Origin: Paenibacillus peoriae
Lineage (GTDB): Bacteria > Bacillota > Bacilli > Paenibacillales > Paenibacillaceae
NCBI RefSeq assembly: GCF_022531965.1
Contig: NZ_CP092831.1
Coordinates: 5,737,001-5,801,000, forward strand
Direction of reading: 5' to 3'
Length of the DNA: 64,000 nt
The notes below the pieces were generated by a model. It ran no database searches, was not told where the DNA came from, and saw only the letters and a list, made by a program, of their open reading frames with translations. Positions 20,045-28,792 of the stretch are shown here, piece after piece. Both the position numbers and the translations under genes were made by a program. Each line of letters begins with the position of its first letter. The stretch's first letter is position 1.

Positions 20045-20106
20045 TTCAAAAGGATTAAGTAAATTTTCTACCGTAAAGGACAGTGCTTACTTCGGGATTA
20101 ACGAAA

Positions 20107-20150
20107 AAAAGCGCGAGTGCAGGGGGGATTTCCCCATGACTCGCGCTTTT
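20107..20150. terminator. Bidirectional terminator
   Basis: Stem AAAAGCGCGAGT / ACTCGCGCTTTT (12 bp perfect), A- and T-rich on the two sides, between the convergent beta-lactamase gene and the histidine kinase-response regulator gene. Confidence 0.88.
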
Positions 20151-20245
20151 TGGCTCATCTCGCCCATTCGAGGATGTTATGGGCAAGCAAAAGCCAACCG
20201 ATAAGGGCACGGTACTAGCAGGCACCTAAGGAGGCGTACCGAAAG

Positions 20246-22051
20246 TTATTCCATAAGCCCTGCCTCCCGGGCCTTTTGCACTGCTTCCTCTCGGTTGCGA
20301 ACCCCCAGCTTCAGATAGACCGATGACGCATAGTTTCTAACCGTACCATCGGATAAATACAATTTGGAAGCAATGGTTTTATATCGCAGTCCTTTCGACA
20401 CGAACTGTAAAATTTCAAGCTCCCGTGAAGTTAAATCATAGGTCGCAGCCACTTTGGTTGTCGACGGAACGTCTCCGCTCTTGGCGGCTTCCAGCTGAGC
20501 AAACAATTTGTGCGACATCTCCTGATCGATCAGCGTGCCTCCGCGATAGACCGTACGTATTGTTTCGGCAAGCTCTACCGGCTTCATCGACTTCAATAGG
20601 TATCCGTCCGCTCCGCTTCGCAGCGCTTCCAGAGCCTGTCCAGTATCTTCGAACGTGGTGAGAATCAAGATGCGGATGTGGGGCCACGTTTGTTTTATGG
20701 TACGGGATGCGGAGATTCCGTCCAGGTTCGGCATGTCCAAATCCATGAGCACCAGCTGAGGCTGAACCTGTCTGCACAGTTCGATGGCTTGCTCGCCATC
20801 TTCTGCCACCCCTACGACTTGCAAATCTTGCTGCTCCTCGAGAAGAATCCGTAGACTTTCACGGATAAAAGGCTGGTCATCGACGACCAACAGACGGATG
20901 ACATCATCCTTAAGCTCCGTTTGTCGTGGCAGGGTGCAGGTAACGAGGGTGCCTTCGCCCGGTTGGGTATAGACGCCAACATGACCTTGCAAATTCATCG
21001 CTCGCTCTTTCATGGCGTTCAAGCCGAAACCATCCCGTCCATGTTCCATCCCACGGCCGTTATCTTGAATTTCCAGCCTCGTCTGCTGAGGCTCGAATTG
21101 CACTGAAACCGTAATCTCCGTCGAGTGTCCATGACGCACGGCATTCGTCAATGATTCTTGCAAGCAGCGATACAGCGCTATCTTCGCTTGCTTCGTTACA
21201 GGGTATTCCTCCCCGAAGGCCTGGAAACGAACCGACACCTTAGCATGCTCCTGAAACTCCTCTGCCAGCTTCCGCAAAGACTGAAGCAGTGGGAGTTCTT
21301 CATGCGGCGATTCGATTTGATGCACATAGCCTCTCACTTCATCCATATTTTCCCGGGCCAGGTTCAATAGGGAATCGAGCCGTTTCGTTCCTGTATCCGT
21401 CTCTAGCTCAGGGCGCAAGGTTTCCAACCCCATAATGAGGGAAGTGTACGCATGACCGACGGTATCATGGAGCTCTTTGGAGAGCCGATTCCGCTCTTCG
21501 GCCAGCGTGATGCGCTCGATTTGGGACAAGTACTGCTCCAGCACCGCATTTTGCTCGCGTATAATTTCACTTTGACGATGATTGACCATCAATAAATGGA
21601 AGGAAAATCCGAATGCATAAGCCGTCCCGAATTGAATGGTCATAATCCAAAAATCAATCTGCTCTGCAAGCAGCTTAACTATAGCGGGTAGGAGCAGTAT
21701 GGATAAAGGACCTGACCAAAGATATGTTCTTTGTTTGCTATTAGAGGCAATCAAAAATGCATATACCAGGAATGTGAGGTAGGCTTCTGGAAAGAACAAA
21801 ACTAAATACAGGCAGAGCCCGCCCGGGATCACAATCTCGGTAAGCAGGTAGTATCTATAATTGAGCTGCAAGCACAGCCAGGGAACGGAAAAAGCAATAA
21901 GCTGCCAAAACACAAGAACCCAAAGCGGCAGCGTGAAATGAGCTTGCCGCTCTATGATAGTGAGCAGGAGAGAAGTACTGCAAATCAAGCGGATCATAAG
22001 CATGAACCAGTCGTACCAGAACCACTGCTTTACCATATCGAACAAAACCAT
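20246..22051 (-). CDS. Fused NarL/LiaS-type histidine kinase and LuxR-type response regulator
   Basis: A 601-residue single protein with both halves of a two-component system. Residues about 10-165 contain several membrane segments. A HisKA_3 helix follows, with ERNRLSKELHDTVGH (phosphorylated His near 195), then the HATPase_c motifs QESLTNAVRHG and DNGRGM/GFGLNAMKERA. After a short link (LPRQTELKDDVIRL) come a receiver domain (acceptor Asp near 437 in LVLMDLDMPNLDG) and a LuxR helix-turn-helix near 540-595. Such kinases and regulators are normally two adjacent genes, so this is a fusion. The preceding sensor gene is in the same operon. Confidence 0.9.
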   Translation of the reverse strand: MVLFDMVKQWFWYDWFMLMIRLICSTSLLLTIIERQAHFTLPLWVLVFWQLIAFSVPWLCLQLNYRYYLLTEIVIPGGLCLYLVLFFPEAYLTFLVYAFLIASNSKQRTYLWSGPLSILLLPAIVKLLAEQIDFWIMTIQFGTAYAFGFSFHLLMVNHRQSEIIREQNAVLEQYLSQIERITLAEERNRLSKELHDTVGHAYTSLIMGLETLRPELETDTGTKRLDSLLNLARENMDEVRGYVHQIESPHEELPLLQSLRKLAEEFQEHAKVSVRFQAFGEEYPVTKQAKIALYRCLQESLTNAVRHGHSTEITVSVQFEPQQTRLEIQDNGRGMEHGRDGFGLNAMKERAMNLQGHVGVYTQPGEGTLVTCTLPRQTELKDDVIRLLVVDDQPFIRESLRILLEEQQDLQVVGVAEDGEQAIELCRQVQPQLVLMDLDMPNLDGISASRTIKQTWPHIRILILTTFEDTGQALEALRSGADGYLLKSMKPVELAETIRTVYRGGTLIDQEMSHKLFAQLEAAKSGDVPSTTKVAATYDLTSRELEILQFVSKGLRYKTIASKLYLSDGTVRNYASSVYLKLGVRNREEAVQKAREAGLME

Positions 22052-22145
22052 CAACCCCTAAGAACTATCAGTATGACATTACGTAACTATTATAGAGCAG
22101 ATCATTATCCAACAATACTTTTAAATCCAGACCGGGACATTCCGG

Positions 22146-22733
22146 CTACCGGTTCACACTCTTGATCATACGACGGGTGTAGCCTCCTAGCATACGCGTG
22201 AAGCTGTTCGCAAGCCTGTAGCTCACCATAGTGAATATGACTCCTGAGGCCGAAACCAGTACGGATTTTATCACAGTATCTATAGGTACACCCATAAAAT
22301 AATAATTAAATAGTGGAAAGAGGAGCGGGGCCGCAATCATTGCGAGTGGAGTTATATAAAGCAAGGCTGCACTAATGAGGCTTAAAATCCCCACCGGAAG
22401 CTTCAGCATCAGCCAGCCGATAGCGATCCAGTTGCGCCGATTTAGCAGCTCCTTCCTTGCTTGAAGCCAGATAGAGTCATCGGTGTTTATTGGTTTAACG
22501 TAAAGCTCTGTGGTAATATCCGTATAGATCTTGGTCTGTGTGCGTTCAAATTGCAGGAAGGTGTTTGTAGTTCGCAAAATGCGAGTAATCAGAGGAACGC
22601 CCGCGACGGTAAACGAAAGACTCAAGCCTAATGTAAGAGCGACCAGATAAAAGCAAAAGTAAAACAATCCGGTAGCGAAAGTAAGCAGTAGGAAATAGCC
22701 ATTTTGAATAAAGCTGACGACGGTTCTTGTCAT
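22146..22733 (-). CDS. Membrane protein with stand-alone putative Sensor domain
   Basis: About 195 residues with two hydrophobic pairs (FLLLTFATGLFYFCFYLVALTLGLSL-like segment cut here as FLLLTFATGLFYFCFYLVAL, and LPVGILSLISAALLYITPLA) around a soluble loop. The pattern matches the Sensor domain that is usually N-terminal to histidine kinases; here it is a separate gene about 95 bases upstream of the fused kinase-regulator, so it probably supplies or modulates signal input. AAAGGA lies upstream, and GTG 22745, TTG 22736 and ATG 22733 are all possible starts. Confidence 0.75.
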   Translation of the reverse strand: MTRTVVSFIQNGYFLLLTFATGLFYFCFYLVALTLGLSLSFTVAGVPLITRILRTTNTFLQFERTQTKIYTDITTELYVKPINTDDSIWLQARKELLNRRNWIAIGWLMLKLPVGILSLISAALLYITPLAMIAAPLLFPLFNYYFMGVPIDTVIKSVLVSASGVIFTMVSYRLANSFTRMLGGYTRRMIKSVNR

Positions 22734-22745
22734 CAAAGAGCTCAC

Positions 22746-23077
22746 ATCCTTTACAAGTAGTCATCGTATCCTACGGCTCTTGATGTCAAATCCGCCAGTG
22801 CCATAATGTCATATGACACAAGGCGATAGCGATCTGCGAACCTAATGGGGAAAAACAACAGTAGTTACTGTGTGTACGGCAATTTTGGATCGCACGGCTA
22901 AACAAAAACTGCCCACCAAAAACTTAGAAGCTTGAAATTTACACTATCCATATATTGAGCTTGTCATTATAAATTGAATAACATTTAGAGATACGTAGAA
23001 ACCTTATCTCTTGACATTTTATGGAGAATACTATATATATTCAAAGCCAATACGAAAGACAGGAAGGGAGGATCTGC
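22746..23077. promoter_or_regulatory. Promoter region of the sensor/kinase operon
   Basis: The palindrome TGTCATATGACA lies at 22807-22818, about 65-75 bases before the sensor gene start, with the same AGTGCC flank as the copy at 17917. The remainder, up to the small rightward gene at 23078, is AT-rich with no recognisable gene. Confidence 0.6.
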
Positions 23078-23317
23078 ATGCACAGAGTGATCAAAATCAA
23101 ATTTACGCTCTTTTACGGTGAAGTTCCTGAAGCAAAATATTACGGGTACTTGGAGTTGAATCAGGATGGCAATATGATCGCGCTCTACAATAGGTACGGT
23201 GAGGAAATAGACATGTATGGCGGACATGAATTTGTTAGGGTAAGGACACTTGGCAAATTTGATGACCAAGACCGTGATAATTTTTATTCTTTGTTAGAAA
23301 GTGATGGTGTAGGATAA
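23078..23317 (+). CDS. Small hypothetical protein
   Basis: A 79-residue acidic protein that I do not recognise. GGGAGG six bases before ATG 23078 is a good ribosome site; the ATG at 23021 lacks one. Alternating hydrophobic residues (YYGYLELNQDGNMIALYNRYG) suggest a beta-sheet fold. A strong terminator follows directly, which supports it as a real gene. Confidence 0.65.
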   Translation: MHRVIKIKFTLFYGEVPEAKYYGYLELNQDGNMIALYNRYGEEIDMYGGHEFVRVRTLGKFDDQDRDNFYSLLESDGVG

Positions 23318-23327
23318 TCTGCACGAT

Positions 23328-23376
23328 AGGCTGACGATTCCAGTGCCAAGGCACTACGAAAAGTCAGCCTTTTTGA
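23328..23376 (+). terminator. Terminator after the small gene
   Basis: Outer stem AGGCTGAC / GTCAGCCT with an inner AGTGCC-GGCACT hairpin, followed by TTTTTGATTTT. It lies right after the stop at 23317. Confidence 0.85.
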
Positions 23377-23633
23377 TTTTATTTGCCTTATAGAGTTGAC
23401 CGGCACGTTATCATAATCCCCTAACCTCATCTTGTCAAGAAATAATGCGCGAATGAGCGACACCGTGGTGGAGCCCCCCTTATGCTTTCGAAATATGAAT
23501 GAATTTCCGAGTATGATGGGCAATTTCGCTTTTTCCAATTCATCCCACTCCACGTAAAATGATCTTCAGGCGTTGCGGGTTAAGCGATATACAAACAATG
23601 GACGGAACGTAATGAACAATCGGGAGGTAGAAG
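23377..23633. other. Intergenic region before the MFS exporter
   Basis: About 255 bases. A leftward open frame of 89 codons crosses it but overlaps the terminator at 23328 and has no convincing start, so I leave it uncalled. GGGAGG at about 23621 is the exporter's ribosome site. Confidence 0.4.
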
Positions 23634-25055
23634 ATGGACAATCAGGCTCAAGATGCAAGAGGAATGAAGAGAGGGGCAATATTAACCGCTCTACTCATCG
23701 GTACATTTGTCGCGTTTCTTAACGAAAATTTACTTACCAATGCGTTTCCTGCGTTGATGAGAGAATTTAACGTTGCTGCTTCGACCATACAATGGTTATC
23801 GACGGGGTATATGCTCGTGATCGGCGTACTGGTGCCGGTGACCGCATTACTACAGCAATGGTTCACGACTCGCCAGATGTTTATGTCTGCGATGGCGTTA
23901 TTTTTGGCCGGTACCTGCTTGTGTGCAGTATCCCCGGGATTCGGAATCTTGCTGATGGGCAGGGTTGTTCAGGCTTGCGGGACAGGATTATTCATCCCGT
24001 TGATGATGAATACGATTCTCGCTCTCTATCCTCCAGAACGTCGGGGTGCCGCCATGGGTCTCATGGGGCTGGTCATCATGGTCGCCCCTGTCATCGGGCC
24101 GGCTTTGTCTGGCTTAATTATCGATACCTTTCAATGGCGATGGCTGTTCTACATGGTGATTCCTGTCGCACTGTTTTCGATGATTTATGCATTCGTGTAC
24201 TTAAAGAATGTGACAGAACTGACCAAGCCAAGGGTCGATCTTGTATCCATTGTGATGTCAACCGTCGGTTTCGGCTGCGTCACCTATGGCTTCAGCCAAA
24301 CAAGTGTCTCTCTTGAGCCAGAAGGTTACGGATCGATTGCAATAGGTAGCCTTTTCTTGCTCTTGCTTGTATGGCGCCAGCTTAAGATCAAAGAGCCGTT
24401 GATCAATCTTTCCGTATTCCGGCATTCCACTTTTTCTCTGGTTGCGGTATTGATTGTAATTCTGATGATGGTTCTATTCGCCACAACAACATTGCTGCCG
24501 TTCTATATGCAGGATGTGATGAAGTTGACAGCATTCGCGACAGGCTTACTTCTAATGCCGGGTAGCATTTTGAACGGAATGCTGATGCCGGTATCGGGGA
24601 AATTACTCGATAAATTCGGGCCGAGACTCGTCATTGTGCCCGGGCTATTCCTGATCGCCATATCGTTGTGGCTGTTTACCGGCATCGACAGTGATACAAC
24701 ACAAGGCTCCGTTCTGTTCAATCATATCCTCTTATTCTTAGGCATGTCATTCGTCGTCATGCCGGCTCAGACGACAGGATTGAATCAACTTCCACGTCAC
24801 CTGGTTCCTCATGGCACAGCCATATATAATACGCTCCAACAGATTGCAGGGGGAATTGGCATCGCATTGTTCGTCGGCATCATGTCGTCTGGAGCCAATC
24901 GTTATCTTCACCATTCGCTCAATCCCACTGCGATGCATGAGAAGACACAAAGCATGGTTTCCGGTCTACAAACGGTTTTTTGGATTGAATTTATTCTGGC
25001 AATACTTATTCTGGCGCTGGGTTGGTTTATAAAAAAGCCACCTGAACATAATTAA
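23634..25055 (+). CDS. DHA2 family MFS multidrug exporter
   Basis: A 473-residue membrane protein with the roughly 14 hydrophobic segments of the DHA2 (EmrB/LmrB-like) drug:proton antiporters. The N-terminal FVAFLNENLLTNAFPALMRE and the STIQWLSTGYMLVIGVLVPV segment match the start of this family, and the motif C-like stretch GLVIMVAPVIGPALSGLIID is in helix 5. It starts six bases after GGGAGG. Substrates are not predictable. No adjacent regulator is obvious, so it may be constitutive or controlled from elsewhere. Confidence 0.92.
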   Translation: MDNQAQDARGMKRGAILTALLIGTFVAFLNENLLTNAFPALMREFNVAASTIQWLSTGYMLVIGVLVPVTALLQQWFTTRQMFMSAMALFLAGTCLCAVSPGFGILLMGRVVQACGTGLFIPLMMNTILALYPPERRGAAMGLMGLVIMVAPVIGPALSGLIIDTFQWRWLFYMVIPVALFSMIYAFVYLKNVTELTKPRVDLVSIVMSTVGFGCVTYGFSQTSVSLEPEGYGSIAIGSLFLLLLVWRQLKIKEPLINLSVFRHSTFSLVAVLIVILMMVLFATTTLLPFYMQDVMKLTAFATGLLLMPGSILNGMLMPVSGKLLDKFGPRLVIVPGLFLIAISLWLFTGIDSDTTQGSVLFNHILLFLGMSFVVMPAQTTGLNQLPRHLVPHGTAIYNTLQQIAGGIGIALFVGIMSSGANRYLHHSLNPTAMHEKTQSMVSGLQTVFWIEFILAILILALGWFIKKPPEHN

Positions 25056-25102
25056 TTCATTACTAGGCACAGATTGAATCATAAGTTTAAAACCGTACAA
25101 GA

Positions 25103-25135
25103 AGCATGGGCTGTCTCATAAGGGGCGGCCTTTTA
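25103..25135. terminator. Hairpin after the MFS gene
   Basis: Imperfect stem GGGCTGTC / GGGGCGGCC with a short loop, followed by TTTTATTT on the plus strand; fits termination of the exporter transcript. Confidence 0.55.
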
Positions 25136-25192
25136 TTTCGTTGTACCTTAGAACCGCTAACTATAAGGAGAGCTTGATTTCTGCCTAAAAGT

Positions 25193-25795
25193 TTATTTTC
25201 GAGAATCAAGAATAAACATAGATGCATCTTGTCCCATGAATATTTTACTTCCGTTAAAAAAAGTTTTGGACTGAATATCTCTATATCCTATTTTAGTCAT
25301 AATGTCAGTCAGCTCTTCTTGATGAAATCCGTTATGAACTATATCTGAAACTACTTTTTCATTTTTATTAAAATCTACGATTAGTAAATGTCCTCCTTCA
25401 TTTAGAACATCAAATAGCCTTGATAAAACGATTTCAACATCATGAATATGGAGTAGAACCTGAGCCATAAAAATATAGTCCGCATGTAAATCCGTTAGAC
25501 CTTCCTTTTCAAAGTCAAAACATAATGTATCTGCATTCTGAATGTGAAGATCAGTAATTTTTTGCTTTATTTGATTAATCATGTTTTGTGAAGTATCCAG
25601 AAAAAGCATAGAATTAAAATCATTTAACAAGCTCATTCCGACAAGACCTGTTCCACACCCAAAATCAATAGCATTCTTACTATTAGCGTCAACTACATAC
25701 TCACGAATGGCATCAGATGATGCCTTTGCAATTTGAATTCTTTCAGAAGTGTCATATACATTAGCTATCATTTCAAACTTATCCGTATTTCCCAT
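25193..25795 (-). CDS. Class I SAM-dependent methyltransferase
   Basis: A 200-residue methyltransferase. Motif I is AIDFGCGTGLVGMSLL near residues 42-57, followed by an acidic motif II (MLFLDTSQNM) and the FMAQVLLHIHD segment after motif III. ATG 25795 lies six bases after GGGGAGG; the open frame extends further upstream to 25918 but has no ribosome site there and runs into the att-like site. The substrate is unknown. Confidence 0.85.
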   Translation of the reverse strand: MGNTDKFEMIANVYDTSERIQIAKASSDAIREYVVDANSKNAIDFGCGTGLVGMSLLNDFNSMLFLDTSQNMINQIKQKITDLHIQNADTLCFDFEKEGLTDLHADYIFMAQVLLHIHDVEIVLSRLFDVLNEGGHLLIVDFNKNEKVVSDIVHNGFHQEELTDIMTKIGYRDIQSKTFFNGSKIFMGQDASMFILDSRK

Positions 25796-25929
25796 GATTA
25801 CCTCCCCAATCCGCCTTAATAAAAAACACAACAATATAGAATGATATTCTATCGAAGCATTTGCATTTAGTCCACATTCTAATTCATGCTTATGGAAAAC
25901 AAAACTGTTTTGCTTCAAAATTTCCGCCC

Positions 25930-25970
25930 TTATTTGTGATACGGTTCACCGCCCTACCTGTAACGGCAAG
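25930..25970 (-). repeat. SCC-like att core plus inverted repeat (site A)
   Basis: On the minus strand 25950-25930 encodes GEPYHK-stop, the exact C-terminus of RlmH, though no gene lies here. The 11-bp repeat GTAACGGCAAG follows at 25960-25970 on the plus strand, in inverse orientation to the copy that starts after rlmH at 40443. Downstream of the core the sequence continues AGGGCGGAAAT, similar to the other free-standing cores. I read it as a cassette right junction. Confidence 0.75.
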
Positions 25971-25979
25971 TTTAAAGAC

Positions 25980-26008
25980 CACCCCGCTAAAAGGATGGCC
26001 TTTAGGAC
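25980..26008 (-). terminator. Terminator of the YceI-like gene
   Basis: On the minus strand the stem AAGGCCATCC / GGGGTGGTCTT follows the yceI-like gene with a short T-run; it lies just inside site A. Confidence 0.6.
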
Positions 26009-26010
26009 TG

Positions 26011-26544
26011 CTATTCTATTCTAATTGCCTCGATATAAAGCTCGATTCTCACTTCATTTCCGACGATAACCCCGCCTTTTTCCAGAGGCGAGTTGAATGT
26101 CAAGCCAAATTCATTGCGGTCAATACTGGCTGTTGAATGAAATCCTACACGTTCCCGGCCACGAGGGTCTTTGTTTAGTCCTTCAAAAAAGGTATGAAAA
26201 GTGATGGGTTTGGTTACTCCATGCAGAGTTAGATTGCCCGTAAGTTCATATTGCCTTTCGCCAGCAAGGACGCAGCTGGTGCTTTGAAACGTAATGGTTG
26301 GATACTTGGCTGCATGAAGGAAGTCGTCACTCTTCAGGTGTTCATCTCGTTGCGATTGGCGAGTTGTAATACTATTTGCATCTATGGAAGCCTGAATACC
26401 CATGGTTTTTAAATTGTTGGGGTCAAAACTCAAGATCGCTTGGAAATGCTCGAATACTCCTTTAATTCTACTAATCATTAAATGCGTCACCGAAAACTCG
26501 ACGGAGCTGTGGTCCGGATCCACTTCCCAATTGATATCTTTCAT
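26011..26544 (-). CDS. YceI family protein
   Basis: A 177-residue lipocalin-like protein. The start WEVDPDHSSVEFSVTHLMIS, the central TFQSTSC strand, GNLTLHGVTKPITF and the C-terminal NEFGLTFNSPLEKGGVIVGN are all characteristic of YceI proteins, which bind polyisoprenoid-type lipids in known members. It has no signal peptide, so it acts in the cytoplasm, as is common for Firmicutes members. AGAGGTGG precedes the ATG. A terminator lies downstream beside the att-like site A. Confidence 0.93.
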   Translation of the reverse strand: MKDINWEVDPDHSSVEFSVTHLMISRIKGVFEHFQAILSFDPNNLKTMGIQASIDANSITTRQSQRDEHLKSDDFLHAAKYPTITFQSTSCVLAGERQYELTGNLTLHGVTKPITFHTFFEGLNKDPRGRERVGFHSTASIDRNEFGLTFNSPLEKGGVIVGNEVRIELYIEAIRIE

Positions 26545-26628
26545 AAATAAATTCCACCTCTATAATAAGATTTTGAGAAAGGTCGCCCCTCTCAAAGCAC
26601 TGCGATATTCGCATACCCCTAATATACA

Positions 26629-26664
26629 AAAACGCTACTGACAACGGGATGTCAGTAGCGTTTT
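26629..26664 (-). terminator. Terminator after the SUKH-domain gene
   Basis: A 15-bp perfect stem AAAACGCTACTGACA / TGTCAGTAGCGTTTT with a 6-base loop, T-rich on the minus strand, between the SUKH gene end and the YceI-like gene start. Confidence 0.88.
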
Positions 26665-26733
26665 AGCATTTTTTCGGCTTCCTCGTAAATCCGATTTAGT
26701 TTACATTTTATGGATAATTCATGTACGCCTTCA

Positions 26734-28068
26734 TTACGATTCGTCTTTGTCGAAATAATCATCTGGCAAATGCAGTTCTCGCAAACAACCGATAAATTTT
26801 TCTCTGAAATTCGGATTGCTTTTGTATTTCGGCCATACCTCCTTATAGTAAGACAGCAGCTTCTCATGTGGAATAATGCCCCAGTATAAAATCAAGTTAT
26901 TCAGAACCTGCGGGCCGCCCCCCATCAACATCTGTTCAATGATCTGCCAGCTTCCCAGCTTATTTTCGCAACTGCGCGCGGCATAGATGGCAGTGGTTTG
27001 CATTTTCGGGTCGGCGTGACACAAGAAAGGCGCAAAGTTCTGGAGCGTAATCGCACCGTAATCTTCCAAGATATACCCTGCATAACGCAACGTTTCTGGG
27101 TCGTGAATCCGGTCAAGCCTTTGCAAGATCACTGGAATAAACTCCGTTAAATCCTCAGTTTTACTGGAAGCGTGCAGAATCTGTAAAGCTTGCAGAAAAT
27201 CCTCATGTTCATCCGATTGCAACAGCTCCAGAGGATACTTTCTACCCGTGTCAAAAGAAGCTTTGCAGATGAGCCAAATGGCTGTGGTCCGATTTTTGGG
27301 GCTTTGCTCCGCAATTTTTTTCAAAAAAGCAAGGGTTAGCTGAGAGACTTTCTTAAACTTGAACATTCCATCAAGCGCTTTGGCTTGGATTTCTTCGTTT
27401 GGAGCGCTCTGATAAATCTGGATCAGCGCATTCTCATCACCCGGCATTCGACTGCCAAACCACCCGATATCATAATCCAGAATAATTTCATCCAGCCAGC
27501 GCTCGTACCAGTCCAGAAAGCTGTCTTCATAGACAAAGAAAAAAGGATGATCAGGATGAAAATCGGAGGTGTACACAATTCTCCCCCTATATTTCCCCTC
27601 AAGTACGAGATACATGTCGTATTCGCAGCCTTGGGTGCCTATGCACAACATGCCGCCCAACACCTTATTACAGGTGTCGTCGTATTCCTCATCGGGAATG
27701 TCCTCGTCCTTGGTCAGGGGCTCAATTAGACGGTTCCATTCCTCTTTGGTCATCCCGGGGTACAGAACGGATTTTGCAAGGAGCGCTTGGCGCTCGGTGT
27801 AGGAAGTTGCCTTTTCAATTGAATATATTCCATAATAGGGTCCGGCGCCTCCATTGCCGATGTTCGTTAAAAACAGCGCATAAGGCTCAGGAAGTGTGAC
27901 CTGATTGTGGGCTTGCCAGTCCGCCAGCTCTTTTGCTGTAAGCTTCTCTTTAACCCTATATTGATGTGAGGATGATCCAAACACTGAGAAACCCGCGTCT
28001 TTGCGCATAGCTTGGCTCAGTTTGTTTTTTATTCGATCCAGTTGCGTTTCTTTCTTGCCAAACCACAT
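26734..28068 (-). CDS. SUKH (SMI1/KNR4) family protein with C-terminal HEAT-like region
   Basis: A 444-residue protein. Residues about 45-190 resemble a SUKH domain: LPEPYALFLTNIGNGGAGPYYGIYS, then ILCIGTQGCEYDMYLVLEGKY-like LCIGTQGCEYDMYLVLEG and VYEDSFLDWYERWLD. Residues about 215-430 are helical repeat-like. SUKH proteins are best known as immunity proteins against contact-dependent toxins; with no toxin gene next to it, an orphan immunity or general role is equally possible. AGGAGG precedes the ATG. Confidence 0.7.
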   Translation of the reverse strand: MWFGKKETQLDRIKNKLSQAMRKDAGFSVFGSSSHQYRVKEKLTAKELADWQAHNQVTLPEPYALFLTNIGNGGAGPYYGIYSIEKATSYTERQALLAKSVLYPGMTKEEWNRLIEPLTKDEDIPDEEYDDTCNKVLGGMLCIGTQGCEYDMYLVLEGKYRGRIVYTSDFHPDHPFFFVYEDSFLDWYERWLDEIILDYDIGWFGSRMPGDENALIQIYQSAPNEEIQAKALDGMFKFKKVSQLTLAFLKKIAEQSPKNRTTAIWLICKASFDTGRKYPLELLQSDEHEDFLQALQILHASSKTEDLTEFIPVILQRLDRIHDPETLRYAGYILEDYGAITLQNFAPFLCHADPKMQTTAIYAARSCENKLGSWQIIEQMLMGGGPQVLNNLILYWGIIPHEKLLSYYKEVWPKYKSNPNFREKFIGCLRELHLPDDYFDKDES

Positions 28069-28344
28069 ATTTGAACCCTCCTGTTGACCATAGCCAGGTT
28101 TCCTTTGTTTGCTTATCCAGCAATTTTATTATTTTTTCTATGGGTCGTACCTCTTTAAAATGATATGTATCTAGAGTACCACAGGAAAAAATCCATATGA
28201 ATGGAACCTATATGTGGATTAGACTATAATCACCTTGTTATTCATGTAAGCCACTCCTCATTTCTCGGAAATTAACGACATATTATTTAATTAAACTCAT
28301 TAAACGCAGTTCATTCTAAACAACATAGATTGAGGGAGAAAATA

Positions 28345-28725
28345 ATGAAAAGCCAATTAAGAAATATTACGGTCGACGGTTATGCCTTCGTTTATTGGTA
28401 CTCAGGCGGGTCTCGCTTCATCCTAAACCTATCTCCCAAAGAGAATAAAAACATCAAAATCACGCTCATCTTTCAGGCCATTCCTCCTGAAGAAGAGCCT
28501 CATACTTTTTGGTCCTTTTATGACATTTCAGCCCAAAATAATGAAGTAGAAACTGCCATCCATCTAGGTAAACTCAAACATATTGCTGAAATCATCTCTT
28601 ACTTGATGGCAAAACGACAAGAACTTTGGGTCCAGGGGAAGCCTCACGTTCTGGATCATGCCTGGGATTTACTAAAGGAAATGGGCTATTCCGAGTTCAA
28701 ACCGATCTGGATTAGACAGTGGTAG
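28345..28725 (+). CDS. Hypothetical protein, 126 residues
   Basis: I do not recognise this protein. GAGGGAG eight bases before ATG 28345 supports the start. It has a beta-rich N-terminal half (YAFVYWYSGGSRFILNLS) and a helical C-terminal half ending WIRQW. It is convergent with the Sm-like gene and stands alone. Confidence 0.6.
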   Translation: MKSQLRNITVDGYAFVYWYSGGSRFILNLSPKENKNIKITLIFQAIPPEEEPHTFWSFYDISAQNNEVETAIHLGKLKHIAEIISYLMAKRQELWVQGKPHVLDHAWDLLKEMGYSEFKPIWIRQW

Positions 28726-28751
28726 TCGTAATGGTTTGTGAACTAGCCCCC

Positions 28752-28773
28752 TTTGACCACTCAAAGGAGGCTT
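28752..28773. terminator. Short hairpin between convergent genes
   Basis: Stem CCCTTTGA / TCAAAGG with a four-base loop between the convergent genes ending at 28725 and 28793. Confidence 0.45.
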
Positions 28774-28792
28774 AAAGTTCACAGGGATACGA

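Noticed and set aside
22146..22165. GGTTCAC sequence resembling part of the att core
   Set aside because: It is the end of the Sensor-domain gene; no GEPYHK reading and no inverted repeat are present.
23284..23553. Leftward 89-codon open frame between the small gene and the MFS exporter
   Set aside because: It overlaps the terminator at 23328-23376, has no ribosome site and no family resemblance, so it is more likely a chance frame.
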